DNA of 64,000 nt from Zobellella endophytica (GCF_003012775.1 NZ_PXYG01000001.1:806001-870000); one strand, 5' to 3'. Shown: positions 11,209 through 19,407, numbered from the stretch's first letter. Notes: a model not told the origin generated them from the letters alone. Numbers and translations: made by a program.

Positions 11209-12399
11209 ATGTTTGAGAAGGTCACCGCCGCACCGGCCGACCCCATCCTGGGCCTGACCGATGCCTTCCGCAAGGATCCCCGTACCGACAAGATCAACCT
11301 GGGCGTGGGTATCTACAAAGACGAAGCCGGCCAGACCCCGGTGCTGCGCTGCGTGAAAAAAGCCGAAGCCCGCCTGGTGCAAGAGCAGACCACCAAGAAC
11401 TATCTCAGCATAGAAGGCACCGAGGCCTACGGCCGCGTGGTGCAGAAACTGCTGTTCGGTGCCGACTCCGCCGTGACCGGCGCCGGTCGCGCCCGCACCG
11501 CCCAGGCGCCGGGTGGCACCGGTGCCCTGCGCATCGCCGGTGAATTCATCGCCCGCCAGCTCGACAGCAACACCGTGTGGATCTCCAACCCCACCTGGGC
11601 CAACCACCGCGCCGTGTTCACCGCCGCCGGCCTGGAGGTGAAGGAATACGGCTACTACAACGCCGACACCAAGGATCTGGACTTTGACGCCATGCTGGCG
11701 GACCTGGCCCAGGCCAGGGCCGGCGACGTGGTGCTGCTGCACGGCTGCTGCCACAACCCCACCGGCATCGACCCCACCGCCGAACAGTGGCGGCAACTGG
11801 CCAAACTGTCCGCCGAGAAAGGCTGGCTGCCGCTGTTCGACTTCGCCTACCAGGGCTTTGCCAGGGGCATCGAGGAAGACGCCTACGGCCTGCGGGTATT
11901 CGCCGAGCACAACAAGGAGCTGCTGATCGCCAGCTCCTTCTCCAAGAACTTCGGCCTGTACAACGAGCGCGTGGGTGCCTTCACCCTGGTGGCGACCGAC
12001 GCCGCCGTGGCCGACACCGCCTTCAGCCAGGTGAAAACCATCATCCGCGCCAACTACTCCAACCCGCCCTCCCACGGTGCCGCCGTGGTCGCCCTGGTGG
12101 CCGACGATGCCGCGCTGTACCAGGACTGGCTGAACGAGCTGGCCGAGATGCGTGACCGCATCCAGGAAATGCGCACCCTGCTGGTGGAAAAACTCTCCGG
12201 CCGCGGCGTGGATCAGGACTTCAGCTTTATCGCCCGCCAGAACGGCATGTTCTCCTTCTCCGGCCTGAACAAGGATCAGGTGGAGCGGCTGAAGAACGAG
12301 TTCGGCATCTACATCGTCGGCTCCGGCCGCATCAGCGTGGCCGGCATCACCAAGTCGAACATCGACGCCCTCTGCGACGCCATCGCCGCCGTGATCTGA
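11209..12399 (+). CDS. aspC: aspartate aminotransferase
   Basis: PLP enzyme interconverting aspartate/2-oxoglutarate and oxaloacetate/glutamate. The 396 residues match E. coli AspC (396) from start to end. The PLP lysine lies in '[16 protein letters not shown]'; substrate arginines are expected in 'SGRISVAGI' and upstream. The related TyrB is an alternative, but the N-terminal '[16 protein letters not shown]' is AspC-like. A ribosome site AAGGAA precedes the ATG. It is a single-gene unit closed by a strong terminator. Confidence 0.95.
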   Translation: MFEKVTAAPADPILGLTDAFRKDPRTDKINLGVGIYKDEAGQTPVLRCVKKAEARLVQEQTTKNYLSIEGTEAYGRVVQKLLFGADSAVTGAGRARTAQAPGGTGALRIAGEFIARQLDSNTVWISNPTWANHRAVFTAAGLEVKEYGYYNADTKDLDFDAMLADLAQARAGDVVLLHGCCHNPTGIDPTAEQWRQLAKLSAEKGWLPLFDFAYQGFARGIEEDAYGLRVFAEHNKELLIASSFSKNFGLYNERVGAFTLVATDAAVADTAFSQVKTIIRANYSNPPSHGAAVVALVADDAALYQDWLNELAEMRDRIQEMRTLLVEKLSGRGVDQDFSFIARQNGMFSFSGLNKDQVERLKNEFGIYIVGSGRISVAGITKSNIDALCDAIAAVI

Positions 12400-12429
12400 G
12401 CCTCCCGGCACTAGCCTGCCCGGTATAAA

Positions 12430-12460
12430 AAAACGCCCCGCTTTCGTCGGGGCGTTTTGT
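12430..12460 (+). terminator. aspC terminator
   Basis: AAAACGCCCCG, a short loop CTTTCGT, then CGGGGCGTTTT: a perfect GC stem flanked by A and T runs, 31 bp after the aspC stop. The symmetric A/T flanks allow it to work for transcription from either side. Confidence 0.93.
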
Positions 12461-12571
12461 TTATTGGCAAAAGCCAGCGCTCGCCGGCCCATGACAAATA
12501 AATAGCCCAGCCCAAGGCCGATGCAAGGCGATACCGGCCAAGGGCAAGCAATAAAGACGGGAGCCGCCCGC

Positions 12572-12957
12572 TCACACCCGGATCCGGTAGCTCAGATCGC
12601 GCACCTCGTCCCGGTCATGCCCCGGAAGCCCCAGCAATGGGCCGGTTGCTCCTTCACCACGATTTCGATGTCCACCGACGCGATGCCGAGCCCGGCCTCG
12701 ATATCCCGGAACAGGGCCTTGATCAGCCGCTTGATGGTGTCCGGCTGCCGGCCGGCCATCATGTTGATTTCAATCACCGTGTAAGCCGGGCTCCGGCCGC
12801 CCGGGTAATGGAAGTCGTCCGCGGCCATGGGCATGAAACGGTGGGCCCGCTTGTCTTCCGGCAGCCCCAGCACCGACATCATGCTGCCGTGAATAATATC
12901 GGACAGCCGGGCCTTGATGGGGTCGAGTTGCTCTTTTATTCCGTAGATCACTATCAT
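12572..12957 (-). pseudogene. tautomerase-family protein with a 3' frameshift
   Basis: Starts at 12957 behind AAGGAG and reads as a tautomerase_2-type protein ('MIVIYGIKEQLDPIKARL', 'AYTVIEINMMAGR', 'EQPAHCWGFRGMTG'). The frame then runs to a premature TGA at 12592 ('MTGTRCAI'). A one-base shift at the CCC run near 12612 restores the family-like ending 'DEVRDLSYRIRV' with a stop at 12572. One G appears to be missing (coding strand). The protein may still fold, because only the last ~13 residues are altered. A base-calling error is possible. Confidence 0.7.
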
Positions 12958-12977
12958 CCCGAACTCCTTGTTTGTTG

Positions 12978-13337
12978 TTAGTCGTTGTGTTCTGGTTGCG
13001 GCGTCATATGGCCCCGGCCCAGGGCCGAGCCGCGCAGCCAGTAGCCCAGCTCGAAAAAGGGCACGGACTTGTCGCGGATCATCAGGCCGATGGCGCCCAG
13101 CAGCCGCTCGTCGCGCTTGTCGACGATAAAAAAGCGCAGCTCGCTCCGGAAGCCCTCGAAATTGGCGATGGCCTCCCGCATGTTCTCCCGGCAGTCTTCC
13201 TCCGTGAGGGCGTATTTCACCCAAGGCAGGAATTGTGCCAGCGCCCGCTCGCTTTCCTGTATCGCCTCGCTGACCCGGGGCACCAGCTCAAGGGCCGGCG
13301 GCAACAGTCTGATATGGTTATTTTCCATGATGATCAT
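12978..13337 (-). pseudogene. C-terminally truncated GNAT acetyltransferase (RimJ/RimL-like)
   Basis: 119 residues showing the N-terminal half of a RimL-type N-acetyltransferase: 'IRLLPPALELVPRVSEAIQES', 'LPWVKYALTEEDCRE', 'GAIGLMIRDK', 'FELGYWLRGSALGRGHMT'. The reading frame stops just after the strand that precedes the acetyl-CoA loop (the family continues with a 'GRGYMTEA' helix and about 60 more residues). The catalytic core is therefore incomplete. It stands immediately upstream of the tautomerase gene on the same strand. Confidence 0.7.
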
Positions 13338-13597
13338 TGGTTTGATGAGGGGACGACGGCCTTTATCCCGTCTCGCGGAGCAAAAGCCGCCCTGTTGACG
13401 GGCCTGGTTCTTAATTCAGTTGTGCCATCTCGGGGTAAAACCGGGTGCGCCTCCTTTGCCCGCCCGAAACCGGGAACCACCGCCAGGTATACCCAAACAC
13501 AATCCTGAGCTTGCCAGCCAAAACCTCGGGCTACTTCCAGGGGCCTGGTCAAAACCCCGGCAAAAGCCTGTTTTTTTCTGGGAGCACGATAACGTTT

Positions 13598-14152
13598 CTA
13601 ATTCCAGCTCAGCATGCCATCGCTGATGGTACAGTCGGTTGCCGCGTTCGAGGCATCGACCAGGAAGATTTGCTGTGTTTCAGACACCGGGTAGGTTAAA
13701 TACTCCGAACACTGTGCGCTTTGCCCGGTGCCGACCACCACCCTGGTCCCGGCTTTCAGGTTGCAGCTGGCCAGCTTGTCCAACGGAGACCACTGGTAGC
13801 AGATCTCGTAATCGGCCCGGTACTGCGCGACCGGGCCGCTGGGTTTATTGAAAGCCCACCATTGCCCGTATTGGCTGTTGGGGTTGGTACTGTTCCAGGC
13901 GCGGAATATTTTCACTTGCGTATCGGCCTTGCTCCGGTAAACCTGCCCCTGGCAAAGCTTGCCCTGCTCGGGCTCGCCCAATGCCTGCCGGAGCAACGCG
14001 GGATCGTCGATGGGTTCAAATTGGTCGGCCATCGCCGCCGGCAGTGCCGCGTTGCCAACACAGGCGGCGGGAGTGTAAGTCGTTTCTTGCGGGGAGTAAT
14101 TGGCACAGCCTGCCAGTACCACCAGGGCGAGGTATGATCCTGTTCTTGTCAT
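13598..14152 (-). CDS. hypothetical lipoprotein
   Basis: 184 residues with a lipoprotein signal: 'MTRTGSYLALVVLAGC' ends in the lipobox LAGC, so Cys16 would be lipidated. The mature part has about seven further cysteines ('AACVGN', 'GKLCQGQ', 'EICYQW', 'ASCNLK', 'AQCSEY', 'TDCTI'), suggesting disulphides in the periplasm. No family is recognised. It is on the same strand as the other island genes, with a 260-bp gene-free stretch downstream. Confidence 0.7.
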   Translation of the reverse strand: MTRTGSYLALVVLAGCANYSPQETTYTPAACVGNAALPAAMADQFEPIDDPALLRQALGEPEQGKLCQGQVYRSKADTQVKIFRAWNSTNPNSQYGQWWAFNKPSGPVAQYRADYEICYQWSPLDKLASCNLKAGTRVVVGTGQSAQCSEYLTYPVSETQQIFLVDASNAATDCTISDGMLSWN

Positions 14153-14203
14153 CTTTTATCCCTTTTTGTTTATGGTTATTCGACAGTAATTTGGCAGCCT
14201 TCA

Positions 14204-14995
14204 CTAAACGTAAGCTTTACCCTGCATATATAAAACACCAAAGCCAGAAACTAAAACGCGATCACCAGCTATCCTGCAATACAGGACACCACCACGTCTG
14301 GAAGCCTGGTACGCAACCAAATTGGATCTGGACAACCGCTCGGCCCAATACGGAGCAAGACCCGAATGTATTGAGCCGGTGACAGGATCCTCGTCTCCTC
14401 CATTGGCTGGCCAAAAGTAACGAGAAATAAAATCGTATCCACTGGCCTGCGATGTCACGACGACATCGAATGGCGCCAACGACTTAAGGGGTTCAGATCG
14501 ATAGTCAATGGTTCTGACTTCTTCTTCCGATGACATGATGGCAAAGTAGGCTTGCCGGTTCTTCAATACTTGCACCGGCTTATAAGACAACCCTTCGAAC
14601 AATGCTTGCGGAATGTCAGCAACAGGCTCAGGACATTGATTAGGGAAACTCATTTCGATTCTTCCATCGCCGAGCCGATTCACTAACAATAATCCGACGT
14701 TCAACGTCAAGAATTCGATCTCATCATGACTCCCAAAATGATTGAATATCACATATGAAGATGCCAGGGTTGCATGACCGCAAAAACCGATTTCCGTGAT
14801 GGGAGAAAACCAACGGATCTCATATCGATTCGGGGCTAACGCCTTGATGAAAGCCGTTTCCGAAAGGTTGTTTTCTGCCGCAATCTTCTGCATCAATTCC
14901 GGCGCCAGCCAATCCGCTAACGGGACAACAGCCGCAGCATTACCTTTAAACTGTTGTTCTGTAAAGGCATCAACAATAAAAATATCCAGCTCCAA
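14204..14995 (-). CDS. PhzF-family isomerase/epimerase
   Basis: 263 residues with the PhzF signature 'MELDIFIVDAFTEQQFKGNAAAV', the catalytic Glu in 'NLSETAFI', and 'FCGHATLASSYVIF' and 'DPVTGSIHSGLAPYW' in the second half. PhzF-fold enzymes act as cofactor-free isomerases, often of unknown substrate. The start is a TTG at 14995 preceded by AAAGGAG; no better ATG exists. GC is clearly below that of the core genes, which fits acquisition. Confidence 0.88.
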   Translation of the reverse strand: MELDIFIVDAFTEQQFKGNAAAVVPLADWLAPELMQKIAAENNLSETAFIKALAPNRYEIRWFSPITEIGFCGHATLASSYVIFNHFGSHDEIEFLTLNVGLLLVNRLGDGRIEMSFPNQCPEPVADIPQALFEGLSYKPVQVLKNRQAYFAIMSSEEEVRTIDYRSEPLKSLAPFDVVVTSQASGYDFISRYFWPANGGDEDPVTGSIHSGLAPYWAERLSRSNLVAYQASRRGGVLYCRIAGDRVLVSGFGVLYMQGKAYV

Positions 14996-15027
14996 CGGGT
15001 AAACTCCTTTTGTCTTTTAATGAAAAA

Positions 15028-15519
15028 TCAGCCGCTTGTTGCGTGTACCGCCTTGTCCGCCTCCGTTATTTCATACTGGTTAAAAACCCGGACACCATGC
15101 CGGTGCAGCAATGCCGCCGTAACCCCCATGCCGGCAATCTTTTTACCCGAGAAGCTCCCGTCATAGATGGATGAAGTTCCACACGAAGGGCTGAATTCGG
15201 CCAGCACGGCAACGTTGATGTTGAACCTGTTGCATAAGTCCAAAGCAACACAGGCACCGGCCAAAAATGCAGGAGTTACCTTTTCGCCACCTTTTTCAAC
15301 AACATCGGCTTCGCCGCTTAATACATCATCGCCATTGCCTTCAAGAATTTCTGCCGGCGCCCTGGGAATGCTCATCCCCGCCTCGACTTCGGGGCAGACA
15401 GAAATGACCCGTCCCTCAGACAGCCAGCGTTCGACAATCCGATCCGTCACGGCAAGGCTTCCCCCATCATATCGGACCCTTTTCCCCAGGAGGCAGGCAC
15501 TCATCAATATTTTTCTCAT
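15028..15519 (-). CDS. DUF523 family protein
   Basis: 163 residues; the N-terminal 'MRKILMSACLLGKRVRYDGGS' and the motifs 'ISVCPEVEAGMSIPR' and 'FSPSCGTSSIYDG' are characteristic of DUF523. These proteins have conserved cysteines (in SACLLG, VCPE, SCG) suggestive of metal or Fe-S binding; function is not established. It lies 32 bp upstream of phzF on the same strand, and both may be co-transcribed. Confidence 0.85.
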   Translation of the reverse strand: MRKILMSACLLGKRVRYDGGSLAVTDRIVERWLSEGRVISVCPEVEAGMSIPRAPAEILEGNGDDVLSGEADVVEKGGEKVTPAFLAGACVALDLCNRFNINVAVLAEFSPSCGTSSIYDGSFSGKKIAGMGVTAALLHRHGVRVFNQYEITEADKAVHATSG

Positions 15520-15671
15520 CTTACTGGCCTCCAGTGAGTTGCCAACACCCTGAACCTAATCAATAACCGGGAAGACAACGCTGCTGGCATTTCCCCTTCC
15601 CCTCTTCATCCATAGCGGCCGTTTTATCGCCGAGGCGGGCGAGCAGAACGCTCGCCCGGAAGACGCTAACC

Positions 15672-16157
15672 TCAGCCGCGGCGTGCCGCCTCAATGGCGG
15701 CGATATCGATCTTCGTCATCTGCATCATCGCGTCGAAGGTACGCTTGGCGACAGCGGGATCGGGATCGGTGATCGCCTCCGTCAGGGCGATCGGGGTTAT
15801 CTGCCAGGACAATCCCCATTTGTCCTTGCACCAGCCGCACGCGCTCTCCTGGCCGCCGTTGCCGACAATCGCGTTCCAGTAGCGATCCGTTTCGGCCTGG
15901 TCGGCGGTCGCCACCTGAAACGAGAACGCTTCGTTGTGCTGAAATGCAGGTCCACCGTTGAGCCCGAGGCATGGAATGCCCATCAGGGTAAACTCGACGG
16001 TCAGCACGTCCCCTTGCTTCCCGGACGGAAAGTCTCCCGGTGCGCGGAGCACCGCGCCGACGGACGAATCGGGAAAGGTCTGGGCATAAAACCGGGCCGC
16101 GTCTTCGGCGTTGCCATCGTACCAAAGGCAAATCGTGTTCTTCGCTTGCTTGACCAT
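15672..16157 (-). CDS. VOC-family (PhnB-like) protein
   Basis: 161 residues in the PhnB / '3-demethylubiquinone-9 methyltransferase-like' branch of the vicinal oxygen chelate fold: 'ICLWYDGNAEDAARFYAQTFPDS', 'FTLMGIPCLGLNGGPAF', 'DKWGLSWQITP'. These usually form dimers and their substrates are mostly unknown; the methyltransferase label is historical. A GC hairpin (15636-15658) lies just after the stop but without a T-run. GC is higher than in the LysE and DJ-1 genes, so its origin may be separate. Confidence 0.85.
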   Translation of the reverse strand: MVKQAKNTICLWYDGNAEDAARFYAQTFPDSSVGAVLRAPGDFPSGKQGDVLTVEFTLMGIPCLGLNGGPAFQHNEAFSFQVATADQAETDRYWNAIVGNGGQESACGWCKDKWGLSWQITPIALTEAITDPDPAVAKRTFDAMMQMTKIDIAAIEAARRG

Positions 16158-16413
16158 GTCACTTCTCCCTCGTGATAAGCCTGAGGCTGCAGAAAACCAA
16201 TACGCTCACAGTCTTGGCCGATGTTCGCGACCGGTCAAGCCAGCGCATCGCCGGAATCTCGGGCAACGCCCGTGTGAAGCTGCTCCCACCCGCAACAAGC
16301 AGACACTGGGTGAGCGGGTAACCCGGGCGTATAACGCCACCAACACGTGCAACGTTGGAATGGAGGCAAAGCTGCAATGGAAAAGCCGCCGCCGTGTCTG
16401 CATTATTATATTT

Positions 16414-17070
16414 TTATTGCCTCACTAAAGCAGACTTCACTATGTTAAAACCAATAACCCCTAATATTGCGCCCGTGACCTTGTCGACATAATATGCCAC
16501 CTTAGTGAACTGACTTCTTACCTTGCGCTTTGAAAGAAAAAATATAATTGCAACATCCCAGAAAAAAACAACAGCCGTCATCCAAACAGCCAACGTCAGC
16601 TTGAAAACAAACCCAACTTCATTTGTGAGCACGACAGTAAACAGGCTCAGGTAAAATAACAAATTTTTAGGGTTTAATATGCCCGACATAAAACCAACAA
16701 AAAATTCTTTATAAAATGCTGTTTTATTAGACATTGAGGCATAAGGATCGTCGACCTCAAGGCTGTCGTATGCACTTTTGCGTGCCCTAAAAGCCTGAAC
16801 AGCAAGATACATTAGAAAAAGTCCGCCGATCACTTTCAGTGCTATCATCACTGGAACGGAAGCCGCCAAAATCGCTCCCATACCAACCAGACACAAACCA
16901 ATATATACAGCGTTGGCCGAAGCTATACCTAGTGCGATGCCCACAGCATTTTTACCATTGTTCTTGATGGCACTTTTTACGACCAGGACAAAGTCTGGCC
17001 CCGGGCTTAGCAGTGCAAGAAAATGTGCTAATGCCACCGTTACAAAAATACCTAATAAACCAAGATCCAT
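16414..17070 (-). CDS. LysE/RhtB-family amino-acid exporter
   Basis: 218 residues, six hydrophobic segments, with the family motifs 'LALLSPGPDFVLVVKSAI' (N-terminal) and 'GFMSGILNPKNLLFYLSLF' (middle). Likely exports an amino acid or derivative. The ATG at 17070 is chosen because AAAAGGAGGATAT precedes it; a longer frame to 17151 crosses the attC site. GC is low and codon use is AT-rich compared with the neighbours. It lies directly after an attC crossover point, so it is, or was, a gene cassette. Its own attC is not clear in the 256 bp that follow. Confidence 0.9.
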   Translation of the reverse strand: MDLGLLGIFVTVALAHFLALLSPGPDFVLVVKSAIKNNGKNAVGIALGIASANAVYIGLCLVGMGAILAASVPVMIALKVIGGLFLMYLAVQAFRARKSAYDSLEVDDPYASMSNKTAFYKEFFVGFMSGILNPKNLLFYLSLFTVVLTNEVGFVFKLTLAVWMTAVVFFWDVAIIFFLSKRKVRSQFTKVAYYVDKVTGAILGVIGFNIVKSALVRQ

Positions 17071-17115
17071 ATATCCTCCTTTTATCTCACCTGAGTTCAC
17101 CAAACCACTTAAAAA

Positions 17116-17238
17116 TATAACGCCCGCTTCAGGGGTTGACAACGTATACAACCTCCCTCAAACTAACCAACCATAATTCGAAATGCCACTAAAATAAAAA
17201 ATGGCACCCGTTGGCAATCCCTATTGAGCCGTTTATTA
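17116..17238 (-). repeat. integron attC site, VCR-like (about 123 bp)
   Basis: On the minus strand the element begins TAATAAACGGCTCAATAGGG, just at the DJ-1 stop codon. It ends CCCCTGAAGCGGGCGTTATA, with crossover at G^TTATA. The two ends are imperfect inverted repeats (18 of 28 positions by eye) enclosing TTGCCAACG ... CGTTGTCAA. Length and both end sequences closely resemble the Vibrio cholerae repeat (VCR). It separates the DJ-1 and LysE genes. Confidence 0.85.
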
Positions 17239-17814
17239 TGTACATTCCTGCCAATTGTACTCCATTTGATAAGCCACTGATTTAGCAAGATGTTGACTAT
17301 GTAGTTGTGACACCAAATATAAACTCATGTCTATACCTGCGGATATACCACCAGAAGTCGTGTATTTTCCGGAAGTAACCCAACGCTGGTTATCAACTAC
17401 AGCTAACTCAGGAAAACGTCGCTTCAAATCCGGAATATCTTCCCAATGGGTCGTAACTGGCAAACCTTTCAGTAATCCAGCATTAGCCAATAAAAAGGCA
17501 CCTGTGCAAACTGATGCCACATGACTGGTGTTTTTGTCCACCGAGATTATCCAATCAAGCACATTTAGTTTATTCATTTCCTCAGTGTGCACACCGCCAA
17601 CAACAACTAATAAGTCAACATTGGGGTGATTCAGAAATGAATAATGTGGTAACACGCTGAAACCACCACGAGCCTTCACTGGCTCCAAGACTTCAGCAAC
17701 TAAAAACACATTCCAGCTATCTGCGCCCAACCGCTTTGCTGTACTAAAAACTTCAAAAGGCCCTGAGAAATCAAGAACCTCTGCTTCATCATAAATATAG
17801 ATACCAATATTCAT
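17236..17814 (-). CDS. DJ-1/PfpI-family protein (integron cassette gene)
   Basis: 192 residues of the GATase1-like DJ-1/PfpI superfamily. The nucleophile elbow is 'SVCTGAFLLANAG', with 'VVVGGVHTEEM' and 'TTSGGISAGIDMSLYLV' typical of the isonitrile hydratase / AraC-N-terminal-like branch. Substrate is unknown. The ATG at 17814 lies about 14 bp from an upstream attC crossover and its stop is inside the next attC, so the gene is a complete mobile cassette. GC is low. Confidence 0.9.
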   Translation of the reverse strand: MNIGIYIYDEAEVLDFSGPFEVFSTAKRLGADSWNVFLVAEVLEPVKARGGFSVLPHYSFLNHPNVDLLVVVGGVHTEEMNKLNVLDWIISVDKNTSHVASVCTGAFLLANAGLLKGLPVTTHWEDIPDLKRRFPELAVVDNQRWVTSGKYTTSGGISAGIDMSLYLVSQLHSQHLAKSVAYQMEYNWQECT

Positions 17815-17826
17815 AGCGCCTCCATA

Positions 17827-17876
17827 GGCCTAACGTTTGGTTAAGGGGCGGGTGTCCCTCTTGAAGCGTTGGTGTA
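17827..17876 (-). repeat. integron attC site, short form
   Basis: On the minus strand CCAACGCTTCAAGAGGGAC is followed by CCCGCCCCTTAACC and AAACGTTAGGC. The 3' core GTTAGGC fits the GTTRRRY consensus, and CTTCAAGAGGG / CCCCTTAA are the imperfectly paired L boxes seen in short attC sites. The 5' core (ACCAACG) is degenerate. The crossover lies directly before the DJ-1 gene, and the site overlaps the end of the upstream acetyltransferase remnant. Confidence 0.78.
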
Positions 17877-18048
17877 TGTCTGCTTTACCCTTTGTGTGTA
17901 ATATTCAAAAGCCACAACCTTATCATAACCTTCAGATTCATATAGTGATTTCGCTTTATCGTTAGTTACTTCTGTCGTTAACTTAACGGCTAACGCGTTC
18001 GTTTCTTTTGCAAAAGATTTCACTTTTGGAGCAATGCTCTCGCAACTC
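17841..18048 (-). pseudogene. 3' remnant of a GNAT acetyltransferase cassette
   Basis: The last ~68 codons resemble the C-terminal half of a GNAT enzyme ('LAVKLTTEVTNDKAKSLYESEGYDKVVAFEYYTQRV', quoted here in its two parts LTTEVTNDKAKSLYESEGY and VVAFEYYTQRV). At about 18048 the low-GC coding sequence stops and GC-rich unrelated DNA begins, so the N-terminal half and start are missing. The frame runs through its attC to a TAA. This marks the upstream breakpoint of the cassette remnant. Confidence 0.7.
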
Positions 18049-18095
18049 CTTGTATCCGGCAAGAGCCGCGGCCGGGATGGGCGCGACCGGGGCAT

Positions 18096-18494
18096 AAGGC
18101 ACGCTACCGCCCGGATCTTGCGGGCGACCTTGCCCCTCTCCTTCCCTGTGGTCCTAGGTTATTTTGCCGCTCCCGGGATGGAATTCAAATGAAACTTTAG
18201 CATGAGCGGCATTTTGGTTTGCGCAATGGGAGATGGGTGGGGTTTGTGCTGGATGCCCGCCTTCGCGGGCAGGACGGTAAACAGCCGCCGGTGCGGGCGC
18301 TGGTGATGGCAGGTCCACTGAGGGGTATTAGTCGGCTGAAGCCGAACCTACGGAGGCCGAGGCGCCGCTGGTGGTTATTGGTCGACTGAAGTCGACCCTA
18401 CGGAAGGCGGGCGTGGTTTGCATTGGATGCCCGTTTTCGGGGGGGGGTGGCGAGGGATCCTTGGCAGGGCGGCTGCCCCGCCAAGGAATCCGGA
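18096..18494. other. gene-free stretch with short palindromic repeats
   Basis: No coding sequence is supported. It holds a REP-like hairpin (GATGCCCGCCTTCGCGGGCA near 18252) and two copies of a second palindromic repeat listed separately. It separates the cassette remnant from the outer-membrane protein gene. Confidence 0.6.
18326..18403. repeat. palindromic repeat pair (TCGACTGAAGTCGACCCTACGG type)
   Basis: Two copies, TATTAGTCGGCTGAAGCCGA plus ACCTACGG (18326-18353) and TATTGGTCGACTGAAGTCGA plus CCCTACGG (18375-18403). The stems differ by compensating changes (CGGCT/AGCCG against CGACT/AGTCG), which means the hairpin itself is conserved. A third copy lies at 19377-19407. Confidence 0.8.
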
Positions 18495-19058
18495 TCAGAA
18501 ATTGATGCCCATGCCCAGCACATAGGCCCAGGCGCCGTTGTCGAAGTTGTCGCTGGCGCTGTCGCCGCTGTCGAACAGGAACTGGTATTCGGCCCTGGCC
18601 TGCACGAAGGTGGAAGGCAGCATATAGTATTTAAGGCCGACTTCCAGGCCGGCCGTGCCGGTGTCCTTCACGCCGTCGCCGTAGATGCCGCCCAAGGTGG
18701 CGCCCACAAAGGGACGCGCCGCCCCCCGGCCGAAGTGGTAATCCACAAAGCCGCGGGTACTGCCGTTCCAAAAATCACCCGACAGATCCTCGCCTGCAAC
18801 GTCGGCGTAGCTGATGCTCTGGCGAATGCCCGCCAGCATTCTATCCGACAGGTACCAGCCGTAATCAACCGATACGCCAAAACTGCTGTTGTCGAAGTCC
18901 TTGTTGCTGGAGCCGGTTCCCGAAAGGGAAAACTCCCTGTCGCCCGCGCTGGGGCCCACTGTGCCCGGTCCTCCCATCTGCGACTGGGCCATGGCATAAG
19001 CGGGCAGCAGGGTTGAACCAATGAGAATGGCTAGCGGAACTTTCTTGAAGATGTTCAT
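18495..19058 (-). CDS. small outer-membrane beta-barrel protein
   Basis: 187 residues with a signal peptide ('MNIFKKVPLAILIGSTLLPAYAMA', cleavage after AMA). The mature part is of alternating polar and hydrophobic strands, ending 'AYVLGMGINF' with the C-terminal Phe needed for BAM-mediated insertion. Size and pattern suggest an eight-stranded OmpX/OmpW-like barrel ('SFGVSVDYGWYLSDRMLAG', 'RPFVGATLGGIYG'). Function is unknown. A possible PhoB-type box lies about 200 bp upstream. Confidence 0.8.
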   Translation of the reverse strand: MNIFKKVPLAILIGSTLLPAYAMAQSQMGGPGTVGPSAGDREFSLSGTGSSNKDFDNSSFGVSVDYGWYLSDRMLAGIRQSISYADVAGEDLSGDFWNGSTRGFVDYHFGRGAARPFVGATLGGIYGDGVKDTGTAGLEVGLKYYMLPSTFVQARAEYQFLFDSGDSASDNFDNGAWAYVLGMGINF

Positions 19059-19376
19059 GATAATTCCTCGGATTAATCATCACGTTTGATTAAGCACTTT
19101 GATGTTTCCGCATTCCCGCATGGTCAACTTCCTGTTCTACATGGACAATAAGCCCAAAACGGCCACTCTTTGCCGTCACTCCTTGTTGCTTGTAGGCCGC
19201 GGTTAGCAGGGTTGTCAGCCACCGTTAAGTATATGAAGGGGTGAAAAAGGCGTGAGCGGATCATGACACTCTCGTGACAGCTATTGTCAGGCGGCCGGCA
19301 ACGGCCCAGGCAGCGGCGGTGCCGGCGCCCCGGTGACGAAGAGGGAGAACAACGCCCGCGGGGGCGGGCGCTTGGG
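19059..19376. other. long upstream region of the outer-membrane protein gene
   Basis: 318 bp with no supported gene. On the minus strand it includes a TATACT -10-like hexamer (19228-19233), the PhoB-like repeats listed separately, and toward mukB a GC-rich stretch. A leader of about 160 nt would separate such a promoter from the start codon. Confidence 0.45.
19264..19290 (-). promoter_or_regulatory. possible PhoB box
   Basis: On the minus strand TGTCACGAGAGTGTCA has two TGTCA units with 11-bp periodicity, the spacing of Pho boxes. A third, imperfect unit (CTGACAA) lies 10 bp before. It sits upstream of the outer-membrane protein gene in the right orientation, but about 30 bp from the nearest -10-like sequence, which is further than usual. 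Confidence 0.35.
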
Positions 19377-19407
19377 GTTTATTGGTCGACTGAAGTCGAC
19401 CCTACGG
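19377..19407. repeat. third copy of the TCGACTGAAGTCGA palindromic repeat
   Basis: TTATTGGTCGACTGAAGTCG followed by ACCCTACGG is identical in its core to the copy at 18375-18403. It lies about 30 bp after the mukB stop, where its hairpin could protect or end the muk transcript. Confidence 0.8.

Noticed and set aside
15636-15658. Intrinsic terminator after the VOC gene
   Set aside because: The stem is good (CGGGCGAGC/GCTCGCCCG) but no T-run follows on the minus strand.
16158-16413. attC site after the LysE gene
   Set aside because: GGCGTTATAC on the minus strand looks like a 3' core, but no matching 5' core or paired L boxes could be found. A degenerate site remains possible.
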